Assembly: GCF_000425745.1 (NCBI RefSeq)
Contig: NZ_AUEA01000001.1
Location: 248,001-312,000, forward strand
Direction of reading: 5' to 3'
DNA from: Pseudomonas cremoricolorata DSM 17059 = NBRC 16634
Lineage (GTDB): Bacteria > Pseudomonadota > Gammaproteobacteria > Pseudomonadales > Pseudomonadaceae
Length of the DNA: 64,000 nt
Below the pieces are notes generated by a model. It searched no databases. It saw nothing but the letters and a program-made list of their open reading frames with translations, and was not told where the DNA came from. Position numbers and translations under genes: made by a program. Below are positions 36,512 through 44,715 of the stretch, piece after piece (within the stretch, counting starts at the first letter, position 1; the number at the start of each line of letters is the position of its first letter).

Positions 36512-37402
36512 ATGCTTTTCAAACGCAACCCACTGTTCACCGCCACCCATGCGCGCAGCGCACTGCTGCTGGCCGCAGGTTTCAGCACCGTGCTGTTGAC
36601 TGGCTGCGCCACTTCGGCCTCGGACAAGGTCGGCGCGACCACCAAGGTCGAGTACTACCCGAGCTGCTACGAGCCGGTGCAGCACCTGCGCGCCACCGAC
36701 GGTGACATGACCAAGTCGGTCGCCACCGGCGCGGCGCTGGGCGCACTCGGCGGCGCCCTGACCGGCGCCCTGACCGACAAGGAACACCGTGGCCGTAATG
36801 CCGCCATCGGTGCGGCCGGTGGTGCGTTGGTCGGCGGCGCGGCCGGTTACTACACCGAACGCCAGAAGCAGATCAGCGACGACAAGCAGCGCATCGCCTC
36901 GTACGCCGTGGACATCGACAAGAGCAGCGCCGACCTGGACCGCACCAGCGCCTACGCCCAGGCCTCGCAGACCTGCTACCAGCGCGAGTTCACCCAGCTG
37001 ATCGACGGCCGCAAGGCAAACCGCATCGACGCCGCCGAAGGCCGCAAGCGCCTGGCCGAAATCGTCTCCGGCCTGCAGGAGTCGAACAACCTCCTGGCAG
37101 CGGTCAACGGCCGTGTCGGTGAAGACCTGAACAACTACACCCAGGCTTACGAGCAGGACCTCAAGCAGGTCGGCGTGCAGCGCACCGAAGTCGCCCAGGT
37201 GGCCAAGACCGCCAAGGCCACCACGGCCAAGGCCAAGGCGATTCCGACCGAAGCGGTGAACACCGAGAAGACCCTGCAACTGGCCAACACCAAGAAGGCC
37301 CAGGCCGCTGCCGTGGCCAAGACCGGCCAGAGCAAGGTCGAAGGCATGTGCCGCAGCGCCGACGTCGGCGACTGGGCACCGGTACCTTGCCCGAACGTGT
37401 AA
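36512..37402 (+). CDS. tagQ: T6SS lipoprotein TagQ
   Basis: A 296-residue outer-membrane lipoprotein that retains TagR in the envelope. Signal peptide with lipobox LLTGCATS (lipidated Cys28), followed by a glycine-zipper-like hydrophobic region (about 70-110, repeated GAAGGA-type steps) and a long Ala/Lys-rich helical tail. ATG 36512 is preferred over an upstream in-frame ATG at 36470, because it gives a proper signal peptide. Gene order tagT-tagS-tagR-tagQ mirrors the H1 locus. Confidence 0.88.
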   Translation: MLFKRNPLFTATHARSALLLAAGFSTVLLTGCATSASDKVGATTKVEYYPSCYEPVQHLRATDGDMTKSVATGAALGALGGALTGALTDKEHRGRNAAIGAAGGALVGGAAGYYTERQKQISDDKQRIASYAVDIDKSSADLDRTSAYAQASQTCYQREFTQLIDGRKANRIDAAEGRKRLAEIVSGLQESNNLLAAVNGRVGEDLNNYTQAYEQDLKQVGVQRTEVAQVAKTAKATTAKAKAIPTEAVNTEKTLQLANTKKAQAAAVAKTGQSKVEGMCRSADVGDWAPVPCPNV

Positions 37403-37439
37403 GGGCTGCGTGGCCGCCTGCGGGCGGCGCATGTTCCAG

Positions 37440-37467
37440 GGTCGGAACCGGCATGTCGGTTCCGACC
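37440..37467. terminator. perfect 11-bp hairpin after tagQ
   Basis: GGTCGGAACCG and CGGTTCCGACC pair perfectly around the loop GCATGT. A second GC-rich stem, GCCGCC/GGCGGC, lies at 37413-37428. There is no T-run, so termination would be partial; it may cap the tagQ message or attenuate expression of the following gene pair. Confidence 0.6.
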
Positions 37468-37520
37468 GGGCCAGAGGCCAGCACCCCGCGCTGGCCTGAA
37501 CCCTTGCGAGGATCTTCCCC

Positions 37521-38423
37521 TTGAACAGTCTTCTGCCCCCGGCACTGGGCAATCATTCGCAATTCATGGCGCGCCAGCGCATCGAGGGCATGGTCAACCT
37601 GCCCAAGCTGTTTTCCGCCATCGATGCCGATCCGAACATCGTTGGGGCCGGCGTGGTGTATATCGATAGCACGCTCAACATTGTCACTCTGCGCGAGTTC
37701 CAGCCGATCTGCAGCATCCGTCCGAAACGGGTGATTCTGCGTGAAATCGAGAAATATCAGACCCCCGAACAGTACACCGAGGTGCTGCAGAACAGCGCCC
37801 GTGAGTCCAAGCTCATCCAGGAAGCGGTCAATACCAGCCTGGCGTGCGCCGGTGCGGTGCTGGGCTGGATCGTGGTATGCAGCGGCACCATCGCCGCGCC
37901 GTTCACGGCCGGCACCAGCCTGGTACTGACCTACATCGGCGGCGCTGCGGCAGCGGCCAGCGGCGCGCAGTGTCTGATCGGCGGAATACGCACCGTCCGT
38001 GAGGTGACCAACCCGGCCGCCAACGACGCTCTCGACAGCGATCCCTGGTATCAGGCAGCGTCACTGGTGCTCGATGGTGTGTCGCTGTTGGGCGTTGGGG
38101 CTTCGGCACTGACGACCATCAAGTACCTGCAAGTGGTCAAGGCACGTACGGGCCGCAGCTGGTACGAACTGGGCAAGACCCTGAGCCGTCAGCAGCGCAA
38201 GGCGCTGACCGACGAATTGCTCTCGCTCAAGCATCCTGCGTTGACCGCCAAACAACTCAAGCTGGAACAGGCGGCCAGCAACCTGACCAAGCGCTATACC
38301 CCAACCCAGGTCAGCCACGCTACGCGGACGTTGATCAAGGACTCGGTCAGCGCGGTGTTCGGTTTCGTTGGCAATGCTCGGGTGCAGAGCGTCGCGGTGG
38401 GTTTGTATGAGGAGTTGGAATGA
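37521..38423 (+). CDS. unrecognised hydrophobic-core protein, candidate T6SS effector
   Basis: 300 residues, family not recognised. There is no signal peptide. The first 100 residues are soluble; then come two to three hydrophobic glycine/alanine-rich segments (about 105-128, 129-155 and 178-200), and finally a basic helical C-terminal third. This layout fits a pore-forming or membrane-inserting toxin delivered by T6SS. The start is TTG 37521 with GAGGA about nine bases upstream; ATG 37566 is an alternative without a ribosome site. The gene follows tagQ on the same strand and overlaps the next gene, a four-helix membrane protein, by four bases, as toxin and immunity genes often do. Function is inferred from context only. 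Confidence 0.55.
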   Translation: MNSLLPPALGNHSQFMARQRIEGMVNLPKLFSAIDADPNIVGAGVVYIDSTLNIVTLREFQPICSIRPKRVILREIEKYQTPEQYTEVLQNSARESKLIQEAVNTSLACAGAVLGWIVVCSGTIAAPFTAGTSLVLTYIGGAAAAASGAQCLIGGIRTVREVTNPAANDALDSDPWYQAASLVLDGVSLLGVGASALTTIKYLQVVKARTGRSWYELGKTLSRQQRKALTDELLSLKHPALTAKQLKLEQAASNLTKRYTPTQVSHATRTLIKDSVSAVFGFVGNARVQSVAVGLYEELE

Positions 38424-38839
38424 AACCGCAGGCCTACTCTCAATTCATGTCGCGATTCTTCCCCACATTTTTGCTGGGGTTCTTCAGTGCAGTGTTCGGT
38501 CTGTCGATCGCGGTCGCGCTATGGAGCGACCTGCAATGGCGCAACCCCAGCGACAATGCGCAATACAGCACCTTGCTCGGCGCCGGTCTGGCCCTGCTGC
38601 TCAGCCTCGGGCATTTCGTCATGATCCGCGGTCGCCGCTGGGGACTGGGGGTAATCTGGGCGGTACTGGGTATCGGCCTTCTGATGGGCATGAGCCTGCT
38701 CGGTTCGAGGATGCCGGCCGTGCTGGTGGGCGCTAGCCTATTGCTGTTGCTGGTGTCGCTGCTTGTGCTCAATAGCTCTCGCCATCGCGAGATGCGCGCC
38801 TACCTGATCGCCCTGGCGATCGAGCGTCGCGGTTCATAG
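38420..38839 (+). CDS. small four-helix membrane protein, candidate immunity
   Basis: 139 residues, not recognised. Four predicted transmembrane helices at about 13-35, 47-68, 73-94 and 98-118, with a short basic cytoplasmic tail (HREMRAYLIALAIERRGS). It starts at ATG 38420, which overlaps the stop of the preceding gene (ATGA), so the two are translationally coupled. A polytopic inner-membrane partner is what one expects for protection against a membrane-targeting toxin. Its stop overlaps the convergent histidine kinase gene by six bases. Confidence 0.55.
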   Translation: MKPQAYSQFMSRFFPTFLLGFFSAVFGLSIAVALWSDLQWRNPSDNAQYSTLLGAGLALLLSLGHFVMIRGRRWGLGVIWAVLGIGLLMGMSLLGSRMPAVLVGASLLLLLVSLLVLNSSRHREMRAYLIALAIERRGS

Positions 38840-40237
38840 CGGCTGGCCGACCGGCAACCACAGGCTGACGCGCAACCCCCCATCGGCACGATTGCCCAGC
38901 AGCAGCCCGCCACCGTGGCTGCTGGCGATGCGCTGGACGATGCTCAGGCCCAGGCCGTAGCCACCGGAGGCCTGGCTTCGCGACGCTTCGCCGCGCACGA
39001 ACGGGTCGGTGATGGTTGCCAGCAGCTCGGGAGCGATGCCTGGGCCGTGGTCTTCGACATGGATATAGGCTGCGTTGGCCGTGCGCTCCAGGTGCACCGA
39101 CACCCGTCGGGCATAGCGCAGGGCATTGACCAGAAGGTTTTGCAGGCAGCGCTGCAGCATCAGCGCATCGGCCTGCACGCTACCGGCCTGGCCGAGGATC
39201 GGCAGCGGTTCCTCGGCGCTGGCAAGCTCGCTGCACTGCCGCGCCACCAGGCGGTCGAGGTCGACGCTTTGCAGGTTCTGCTGTTCGCCTGCACGCAAAT
39301 AGTCGAGCACCTGGCTGATCATGTCGTCCATCTGCGCGATGTTCTGCCGCAGACGCTGTTTGTCTTCCCCTTCCGGCAAGCGTTCCAGACGCAGGCGCAT
39401 GCGCGTCAGCGGCGTGCGCAGGTCGTGGGACACGGCGGCGAGGAAGTAGGCCTTGTCGTTGACCATGGCGATCAGCCGCTGCTGCATGGCGTTGAAGGCC
39501 TGCGCGGCCTGGCGCACTTCCTGGGGGCCGTCCAGCGGCAGCGGCGCCTGTCCGAGGTCGTTGCCTAGCCCGCGCGCGGCGTCGGCCAGGCGGCGCAGCG
39601 GGCGCAGGCACAGGCGCACGGCTACCAGGCACACCAGCAGCACCGCGACGATGCGCAGGGCGTAGACCCGCAGCAGGTAGTCGCTGATCAGCACCCAGGC
39701 CGATTCGCCACTCCAGCCCTGCATTTCCTCGCCGTCGATGGTCAGCCAGTGGCCGTCGGTCAGGGGTACGGCGAAGCGAATGTGCGCCTGCGCCGTGCGC
39801 AGGCCGAACAGGCTGCGCCAGAGCAGCGGTTGGCCGAGTTCGTCGGTCAGTTGCACCTTGAGCACCCGGGCATTTTGCGTGTGGCCCAGCTCGGCGGTGA
39901 GCGCCTGGTGCAGCAGCAGCTCGATGCGCCGGCGGCCCGGGCGTTCGTCGCTGAAGGCCGGTGGCGCCTGTTCGGTGCAGCGCAAATGGTAGTTGCGCGG
40001 CAAGGCCGGGCGGCTGGCGTGGCACTGGGCCTGGGCGATCAGCGGGGCGCTGCGCGCCGCCATCAGCCGCACTGGCGCTTCCAGCACCTGGGCGAAGCGC
40101 ACATCGAACCAGATACTGCTCGACACCGCCTGCACCAGCAGCGTACCGCTGACCATGATCAACAGCAGTTGGCCGAACAGCGTGCCCGGCCACAGCCAGC
40201 GCACAGGCCGAGGCAGGCGCACGTCAGGCGTCCGCAC
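38834..40237 (-). CDS. two-component sensor histidine kinase
   Basis: A 467-residue inner-membrane kinase. Transmembrane segments at about 20-40 and 190-212 flank a periplasmic sensor of about 150 residues with two cysteines (QAQCHAS, LRCTEQ). HAMP follows (LRPLRRLADAARGLG), then the H-box AVSHDLRTPLTRMRLRLE, N-box NLLVNALRYA, G1 DHGPGIA and G2 GGYGLGLSIV. The catalytic residues are intact. The start is taken as GTG 40237, overlapping the regulator gene by 14 bases. The partner regulator and the divergent TonB receptor suggest it senses a siderophore or iron-related signal. Confidence 0.9.
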   Translation of the reverse strand: MRTPDVRLPRPVRWLWPGTLFGQLLLIMVSGTLLVQAVSSSIWFDVRFAQVLEAPVRLMAARSAPLIAQAQCHASRPALPRNYHLRCTEQAPPAFSDERPGRRRIELLLHQALTAELGHTQNARVLKVQLTDELGQPLLWRSLFGLRTAQAHIRFAVPLTDGHWLTIDGEEMQGWSGESAWVLISDYLLRVYALRIVAVLLVCLVAVRLCLRPLRRLADAARGLGNDLGQAPLPLDGPQEVRQAAQAFNAMQQRLIAMVNDKAYFLAAVSHDLRTPLTRMRLRLERLPEGEDKQRLRQNIAQMDDMISQVLDYLRAGEQQNLQSVDLDRLVARQCSELASAEEPLPILGQAGSVQADALMLQRCLQNLLVNALRYARRVSVHLERTANAAYIHVEDHGPGIAPELLATITDPFVRGEASRSQASGGYGLGLSIVQRIASSHGGGLLLGNRADGGLRVSLWLPVGQPL

Positions 40238-40943
40238 CGTGCGGCTCGATGCTCAGCAGGTAGCCTTCGTTGCGGATGGTGAGGATTTGCGCCGAGGCCG
40301 CGGGGGCCTTGCGCAGGTGCTGGCGCAGGCGGCTGATGCACATGTCCACCGAGCGGTCGTCAGGCAGGTGATCGCGGCTGAAGGCGCTGCGCGTGAGGTG
40401 ATCGCGCGAGACCACGCGGTTGTTCGCCTCGAGCAGTTCGCGCAGCACCCGGTAGTCGGAGCGTGGCAGGGTCAGGGTGTCGCCGTCGGGGCTGGTCAGC
40501 AAGCGCTTGACGTGGTCGAGGCTGAAGCCTGCGAAATCATGCACGGCGCTGACCTGCGTTTCTTCCTGCAGCTCCAGGCGCTGCGGGCGGCGCAGCACGG
40601 CCTTGATCCGGGCGATCAGCTCGCGGGGTTCGAAGGGCTTGCCGAGGTAGTCGTCGGCGCCTACCTCCAGGCCAATGATGCGGTCGAAGGCGCTGCCTTT
40701 GGCGGACAGCATGATCACCGCCAGCCCGGCATGGGCCTGCAATTGCCGGCACAGGCTCAGGCCATCTTCGCCGGGCAGCATCAGGTCGAGCACCACCAGG
40801 CGCACCGGGTGGCTGGCCAGTTGCTGACGCATCTCATCGCCGTTGGCCGCAGCCAGAACCTGATACCCGGCATCGCTGAGGTAGTCGCAAAGCAGTTCGC
40901 GGATCTCGTCGTCGTCGTCGACGACAAGCAAGGTGGTAGCCAT
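40224..40943 (-). CDS. OmpR-family response regulator
   Basis: A 239-residue DNA-binding regulator. Receiver domain (1-120): acidic pocket VVDDDDE, phospho-acceptor Asp in LVVLDLMLPGEDG, LSAKG switch Thr/Ser position and GKPFEPREL lysine. Winged-helix domain (about 140-232): LTLPRSDYRVLRELL, NRVVSRDHLTR, DRSVDMCISRLRQHLRK and IRNEGYLL. It is co-transcribed with the kinase downstream and faces the TonB receptor gene. Three phased TTACAT-like boxes upstream are likely its binding sites. Confidence 0.93.
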   Translation of the reverse strand: MATTLLVVDDDDEIRELLCDYLSDAGYQVLAAANGDEMRQQLASHPVRLVVLDLMLPGEDGLSLCRQLQAHAGLAVIMLSAKGSAFDRIIGLEVGADDYLGKPFEPRELIARIKAVLRRPQRLELQEETQVSAVHDFAGFSLDHVKRLLTSPDGDTLTLPRSDYRVLRELLEANNRVVSRDHLTRSAFSRDHLPDDRSVDMCISRLRQHLRKAPAASAQILTIRNEGYLLSIEPHGADA

Positions 40944-40982
40944 CGAGCCTTTACCTGTGTGAAGCGGCGCCCAGGCCGCTCA

Positions 40983-41044
40983 TTACATTCGATTACATGC
41001 GCGTACATGCCGGCCATGGAGTGGCGCAGGCCGAACCCTAAAAT
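40983..41044 (+). promoter_or_regulatory. phased regulator boxes and -10 of the TonB receptor promoter
   Basis: TTACAT at 40983-40988, TTACAT at 40993-40998 and GTACAT at 41003-41008 recur every 10 bp, one helical turn. Then follow a poor -35 (around 41016-41021) and a good -10, TAAAAT (41039-41044). This is the arrangement of an activator-dependent promoter served by an OmpR-family regulator, and the regulator gene is divergent from the same region. No Fur box is evident. Confidence 0.55.
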
Positions 41045-41083
41045 GCTAACAAAAAACCATCTGCGAATAAGACGCTTTCCCAA

Positions 41084-43378
41084 ATGATCCAGAAGAGCAT
41101 CATGATCCCCTCTACTTCCTCAGCCCGAGGCGGCTTGCGCCTCACCCCCCTGGCCCTGGCCGTCACCCTCAGTCTTGGCGCCAGCGCCCACGCCGCCGAT
41201 GGCGGCGCGCTGGAACTCGACGCCACCACGATCGAAGACAGCAGCCTGGGCGCTGATGAAACCGGCCAGCTAGGGTACACCGTCGAGAGCACCCGTAGCG
41301 CCACCGGGATGAAACTCAGCCCACGCCAGACCCCGCAGTCGGTCACCACCATTACCCGTCAGCAGATGCAGGATCGTGATATCCACAGCATCGAGCAGGC
41401 GCTGGAGACCGCACCAGGCGTGACCGCCAGCAAAATGGAAGTTGGCGGGCGTACCGAGTTCCGCGCGCGCGGCTACGGCATCAGCAACTGGAAGATCGAT
41501 GGCCTGCAATACCCCGGTAGCACCGACTTCAGCGGTGGTGGCGCGGCGCTGAACATGGACATGTACGAGCGTGTCGACATCGTGCGCGGTGCCAACGGCC
41601 TGCTCGGCGGCACCGGCGATCCGTCGGCCACCGTCAACCTGATCCGCAAGGCGCCGACCAAGACCTTCGGCGGCAGCGCCTACGCCACTTACGGCAGCTG
41701 GGATAAACGCCGCCTGGGCGCCGACCTCAACGTGCCACTGTCCGAAGACGGTCGCCTGCGCTCGCGTTTTGTGGTCACCCAGCAGGACGCCAACTCGTTC
41801 CGCGACAACCAGTCCGAGCGCTCCCGCGCCGCATTGGCCAACTTCGCCTTCGACCTGAGCGATGCCACCACCTTCAACGCCGGCTACCAATACGAATACA
41901 GCAAGACCGCCGGCGGTGGCTGGGGTGCCAACATTCCTATCTGGTTCGCCGATGGCAGCAAGACCAACCTGCCGCGCAGCAGCAACCTGGCTCCAAGCTG
42001 GAGCTTCGGCGAAACCGAGACGCAAACCGTGTTCGCGGGCTTGCAGCACCGCTTCGAGAATGATTGGGAACTGGACCTGAAGGGTTCTCAAAGCACTATC
42101 GATGCCCTGAGCCACCGCGGCCTGGCCAAGGTCAACTCGGTCCGCCGTGGTGTGTACGGCGGGTATTGGGATCAGGAAGGCGGCGGGGCGATTCTCAACG
42201 GCCTGCACCAGTCCACCGACACCACCCAGCAGTCGGCACAGATCGATTTGTCCGGCCCGTTCCAACTGCTGGGGCGTACCCACCAGGCAATGGTTGGCTA
42301 CAGCGACAGCCGCACCGTGGCCTGGTCGCCGCAGTACAGCTGCACCATGGTCGGTAACGGGCAAAGCTCGGGGCCAGTGACCGGTTGCCTGTTCCGCGCC
42401 AACAATGGCCTGCCGATCAGCAACTGGCTCGACGGCGTGGACGACGACCTGAACATGCTGGCCTCCAAGACCGGCCTGCACAGCAAGGTCACCACCCGCC
42501 TGCAAGGCATGTACGCTGCGACCCGCCTGAGCATTACCGAGCCACTGTCGGTGATCGTCGGCGCCCGCAGCAGCAACTACTCGGCCATCACCCGTGGCGT
42601 CGATGGCAGTCGCACCAGCCAACACAATAATGGTGTGGTCACCCCTTACCTGGGCGCTGTGTACGATCTGGACGACAACTACTCGCTGTACGCCAGCTAT
42701 ACCGACATCTTCACCCCGCAGACCCAGCAGACCGTCAGCGGCGGCACAGTAGAGCCGATCCGTGGCCAGAGCTACGAAACCGGTATCAAGGGTGAGTGGT
42801 TCGATGGTCGGCTGAACGCCTCGGCGGCGTACTTCCGCACCAAGCAGGACAACAAGGCGGTGCTCGACGGTGACCTCACCACGCCGACCGGCAACTCGGC
42901 TTACAAAGCCGGCACTGGCCAGGAAACCGACGGCATCGACCTGGAGCTGGCCGGCGCCCTGACCCCGGACTGGAACGTCTACGCCGGCTACACCTACCTG
43001 CACTTCCGTCGCGTCGACAGCGATGGCCGGCAAGACCCGTCGCACCTGTTCAAGGCCTCGACCACCTATCGCCTGTCGGGCGCGCTGGATCGCCTGACCC
43101 TGGGTGCCGGCGTCACCGCGCAAACCAACATCCGCGCCGTGTCTTCGCCTGCCGGTCAGCCGAGCAATGGCATCAGCACCGGCCCGAGCGATGTGAACTG
43201 GTCGGGTTACGCGATCTGGAACGCGCTGGCCAAGTACCAGGTGACCGACGACACCAGCGTCACCCTCAATGCCAACAACCTGTTCGACAAGCACTACTAC
43301 ACCCGCTACGGCTTCTACGCCGGCGCCATTTACGGCGACCCACGCAGCCTGTCGCTGACGGTGAACACCGTCTTCTGA
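41084..43378 (+). CDS. TonB-dependent siderophore receptor
   Basis: A 764-residue outer-membrane receptor that imports ferric siderophores using TonB energy. Signal peptide to about residue 38 (ASAHA-AD). There is no STN signalling domain, so it is of the FhuE-like type and is not linked to an anti-sigma factor. Plug domain: PQSVTTITRQQMQDRDIHSIEQAL, GFRARGY-like RARGYGISN and MYERVDIVRGANGLLGGTGDPSATVNL (residues near 155-185). Beta-barrel ends NLFDKHYYTRYGFYAGAIYGDPRS and a terminal F. ATG 41084 is used; ATG 41102 is possible. The ligand cannot be determined. The divergent two-component system probably regulates it. Confidence 0.93.
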   Translation: MIQKSIMIPSTSSARGGLRLTPLALAVTLSLGASAHAADGGALELDATTIEDSSLGADETGQLGYTVESTRSATGMKLSPRQTPQSVTTITRQQMQDRDIHSIEQALETAPGVTASKMEVGGRTEFRARGYGISNWKIDGLQYPGSTDFSGGGAALNMDMYERVDIVRGANGLLGGTGDPSATVNLIRKAPTKTFGGSAYATYGSWDKRRLGADLNVPLSEDGRLRSRFVVTQQDANSFRDNQSERSRAALANFAFDLSDATTFNAGYQYEYSKTAGGGWGANIPIWFADGSKTNLPRSSNLAPSWSFGETETQTVFAGLQHRFENDWELDLKGSQSTIDALSHRGLAKVNSVRRGVYGGYWDQEGGGAILNGLHQSTDTTQQSAQIDLSGPFQLLGRTHQAMVGYSDSRTVAWSPQYSCTMVGNGQSSGPVTGCLFRANNGLPISNWLDGVDDDLNMLASKTGLHSKVTTRLQGMYAATRLSITEPLSVIVGARSSNYSAITRGVDGSRTSQHNNGVVTPYLGAVYDLDDNYSLYASYTDIFTPQTQQTVSGGTVEPIRGQSYETGIKGEWFDGRLNASAAYFRTKQDNKAVLDGDLTTPTGNSAYKAGTGQETDGIDLELAGALTPDWNVYAGYTYLHFRRVDSDGRQDPSHLFKASTTYRLSGALDRLTLGAGVTAQTNIRAVSSPAGQPSNGISTGPSDVNWSGYAIWNALAKYQVTDDTSVTLNANNLFDKHYYTRYGFYAGAIYGDPRSLSLTVNTVF

Positions 43379-43385
43379 CGCAACG

Positions 43386-43420
43386 AAAAACGGCCCGCAG
43401 ATGCGGGCCGTTTTGTTTTT
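43386..43420 (+). terminator. rho-independent terminator of the TonB receptor gene
   Basis: A 12-bp perfect stem (AAAACGGCCCGC with GCGGGCCGTTTT), a four-base loop and a T-rich tail, starting 8 bases after the receptor stop. It can work in both directions and also serves the convergent NlpC/P60 gene. Confidence 0.9.
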
Positions 43421-43444
43421 CCACTCAATGCAGGGACTAGTGCC

Positions 43445-44083
43445 TCAGCGCTTGGCGATCTTCAGGTCCTGCGCATTGAGCGGCTCTTTGGGCAGCACGC
43501 GTTTGGCGACCACGTAATGCTGCTGCCAGTAGGGTTTCTTCAGGGTGTCGATGCTGACCTTCTTGCCACGCCGTGGCGCGTGGATGAAGCGATCGTTGCC
43601 CAGGTAGATGGCCACGTGGTTGACCCGGCGGCTCTTGATGTTGAAGAAGATCAGGTCGCCCGGCTTCAGGTCAGTCTTGGCGACCTTGACGCCGTGACCG
43701 GCGGCCATGGCGCTGGAGGTGCGCGGCAGGTCGACGTTGGCGACGTCATTGAAGGCGTACTGCACCAGACCACTGCAATCGAAGCCTTTTTTCGGGCTAG
43801 TGCCGCCCCAACGATAGGGCGTACCGAGCATGTTTACGGCGCGGCTGAGCACGGCGTTGCTTTGCTTGGCCGGGACTGCGGCGGTGGGCAAGTTGTGCGC
43901 TTTGCTGCTGACCGGAACTGCGCGCAGAACGTTGAGGTGCTTGACTTGTGGACGCTTGACCGAGGCGCTGTGCACGGTCTGGCCAGTGAAGCCGTTGGGA
44001 AGACGTTGCTCACGATTGGTGGCGTGGGCGGCCAGTGGCAATAATAGACAGAGGGTCAGCCATGTCTTGAACAGAGGCGGCAT
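43445..44083 (-). CDS. NlpC/P60 peptidoglycan endopeptidase
   Basis: A 212-residue exported cell-wall hydrolase. Signal peptide of about 21 residues (KTWLTLCLLLPLAAHA). The NlpC/P60 domain (about 85-200) has the catalytic cysteine in FDCSGLVQYAFN, the histidine in RVNHVAIYLGND and the third polar residue in FIHAPRRGKKV; RAVNMLGTPYRWGGTSP precedes them. It cleaves peptide stems of peptidoglycan, probably gamma-D-glutamyl-meso-DAP bonds. ATG 44083 has AAGAG eight bases upstream and gives the signal peptide; the longer open frame upstream lacks one. It is divergent from the TM2-domain gene. Confidence 0.92.
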   Translation of the reverse strand: MPPLFKTWLTLCLLLPLAAHATNREQRLPNGFTGQTVHSASVKRPQVKHLNVLRAVPVSSKAHNLPTAAVPAKQSNAVLSRAVNMLGTPYRWGGTSPKKGFDCSGLVQYAFNDVANVDLPRTSSAMAAGHGVKVAKTDLKPGDLIFFNIKSRRVNHVAIYLGNDRFIHAPRRGKKVSIDTLKKPYWQQHYVVAKRVLPKEPLNAQDLKIAKR

Positions 44084-44215
44084 AGATGAAGCTCTTATGA
44101 AAGTTGTGTGTTTGGCGCGCAACTTTATAACAGCTTTTTGATCAACTCCTGATCCGTTGGTCGATTGCGAGGCTACCGCCCGTCGGCCATCTTGAAAAAA
44201 GTCACAACTTTTTTT

Positions 44216-44234
44216 AGAAAATTTTCTGTATAAG
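44216..44234 (+). promoter_or_regulatory. palindrome and -10 box upstream of the TM2 gene
   Basis: A perfect 12-bp palindrome AGAAAATTTTCT (44216-44227) directly abuts TATAAG (44229-44234), a plausible -10, 17 bases before ATG 44251. The palindrome would lie in the promoter spacer, a possible operator. Confidence 0.4.
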
Positions 44235-44250
44235 CGGCGAGGATTACTCA

Positions 44251-44670
44251 ATGAATGGTTATGGTCAAAGTCAGCCATTGCACGACACCCACAGCAAAGT
44301 GCTGGGGTATCTGCTGTGGATCTTCGGCTTCACCGGCTCACACCGGTTCTACTACGGCAAGCCGATCACCGGCACGATCTGGTTCTTCACCCTGGGCCTG
44401 CTAGGCATCGGCTGGTTGATCGACCTGTTTCTGATTCCGGCCATGGACCGCGAGGCCGATGCGCGTTTCCAGCCGGGGCGGGTGGACTACAGCCTGGCGT
44501 GGATTCTGCTGACCTTCCTCGGCGTGTTCGGCCTGCACCGGCTGTACCAGGGCAAGTGGATTTCCGCGCTGATCTACCTGTGCACCGGTGGGCTGTTCCT
44601 GCTCGGTGTGCTGTACGACTTCTGGACCCTCAATCGGCAGATCTCCGAGGTCAACGCCGGCCGCCGCTGA
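44251..44670 (+). CDS. TM2-domain membrane protein
   Basis: A 139-residue inner-membrane protein with duplicated TM2-type units: HSKVLGYLLWIFGFTGSHRFYYG then a second helix pair, and LAWILLTFLGVFGLHRLYQG followed by LIYLCTGGLFLLGVLYDFW. Four hydrophobic segments (about 17-30, 41-65, 82-97, 104-124). The G-x-x-G-x-HRFY-G and G-LHRLYQG motifs are the family signature. No biochemical role is known for this bacterial family. GAGG eight bases before ATG 44251 supports the start. A strong terminator follows, so it is monocistronic. Confidence 0.88.
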   Translation: MNGYGQSQPLHDTHSKVLGYLLWIFGFTGSHRFYYGKPITGTIWFFTLGLLGIGWLIDLFLIPAMDREADARFQPGRVDYSLAWILLTFLGVFGLHRLYQGKWISALIYLCTGGLFLLGVLYDFWTLNRQISEVNAGRR

Positions 44671-44675
44671 GCTGG

Positions 44676-44713
44676 AAAAAAGGCCCTGTCAGCATCGCTG
44701 GCAGGGCCTTTTC
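44676..44713. terminator. bidirectional terminator between TM2 gene and SPOR gene
   Basis: A 16-bp nearly perfect stem, AAAAGGCCCTGTCAGC with GCTGGCAGGGCCTTTT, around a three-base loop, with A-run and T-run on either side. It serves the convergent TM2 and SPOR/argS transcripts. Confidence 0.9.
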
Positions 44714-44715
44714 CG

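Noticed and set aside
40944..41083. Fur box before the TonB receptor
   Set aside because: No 19-bp GATAATGATAATCATTATC-like sequence with acceptable match was seen; regulation by the adjacent two-component system is better supported.
41270..43294. 674-codon minus-strand frame opposite the TonB receptor
   Set aside because: Antisense to a conserved receptor; no motif found.
44083..44278. N-terminal extension of the NlpC/P60 protein
   Set aside because: The 65-residue extension would bury the signal peptide and overlap the divergent TM2 gene; ATG 44083 has a ribosome site.
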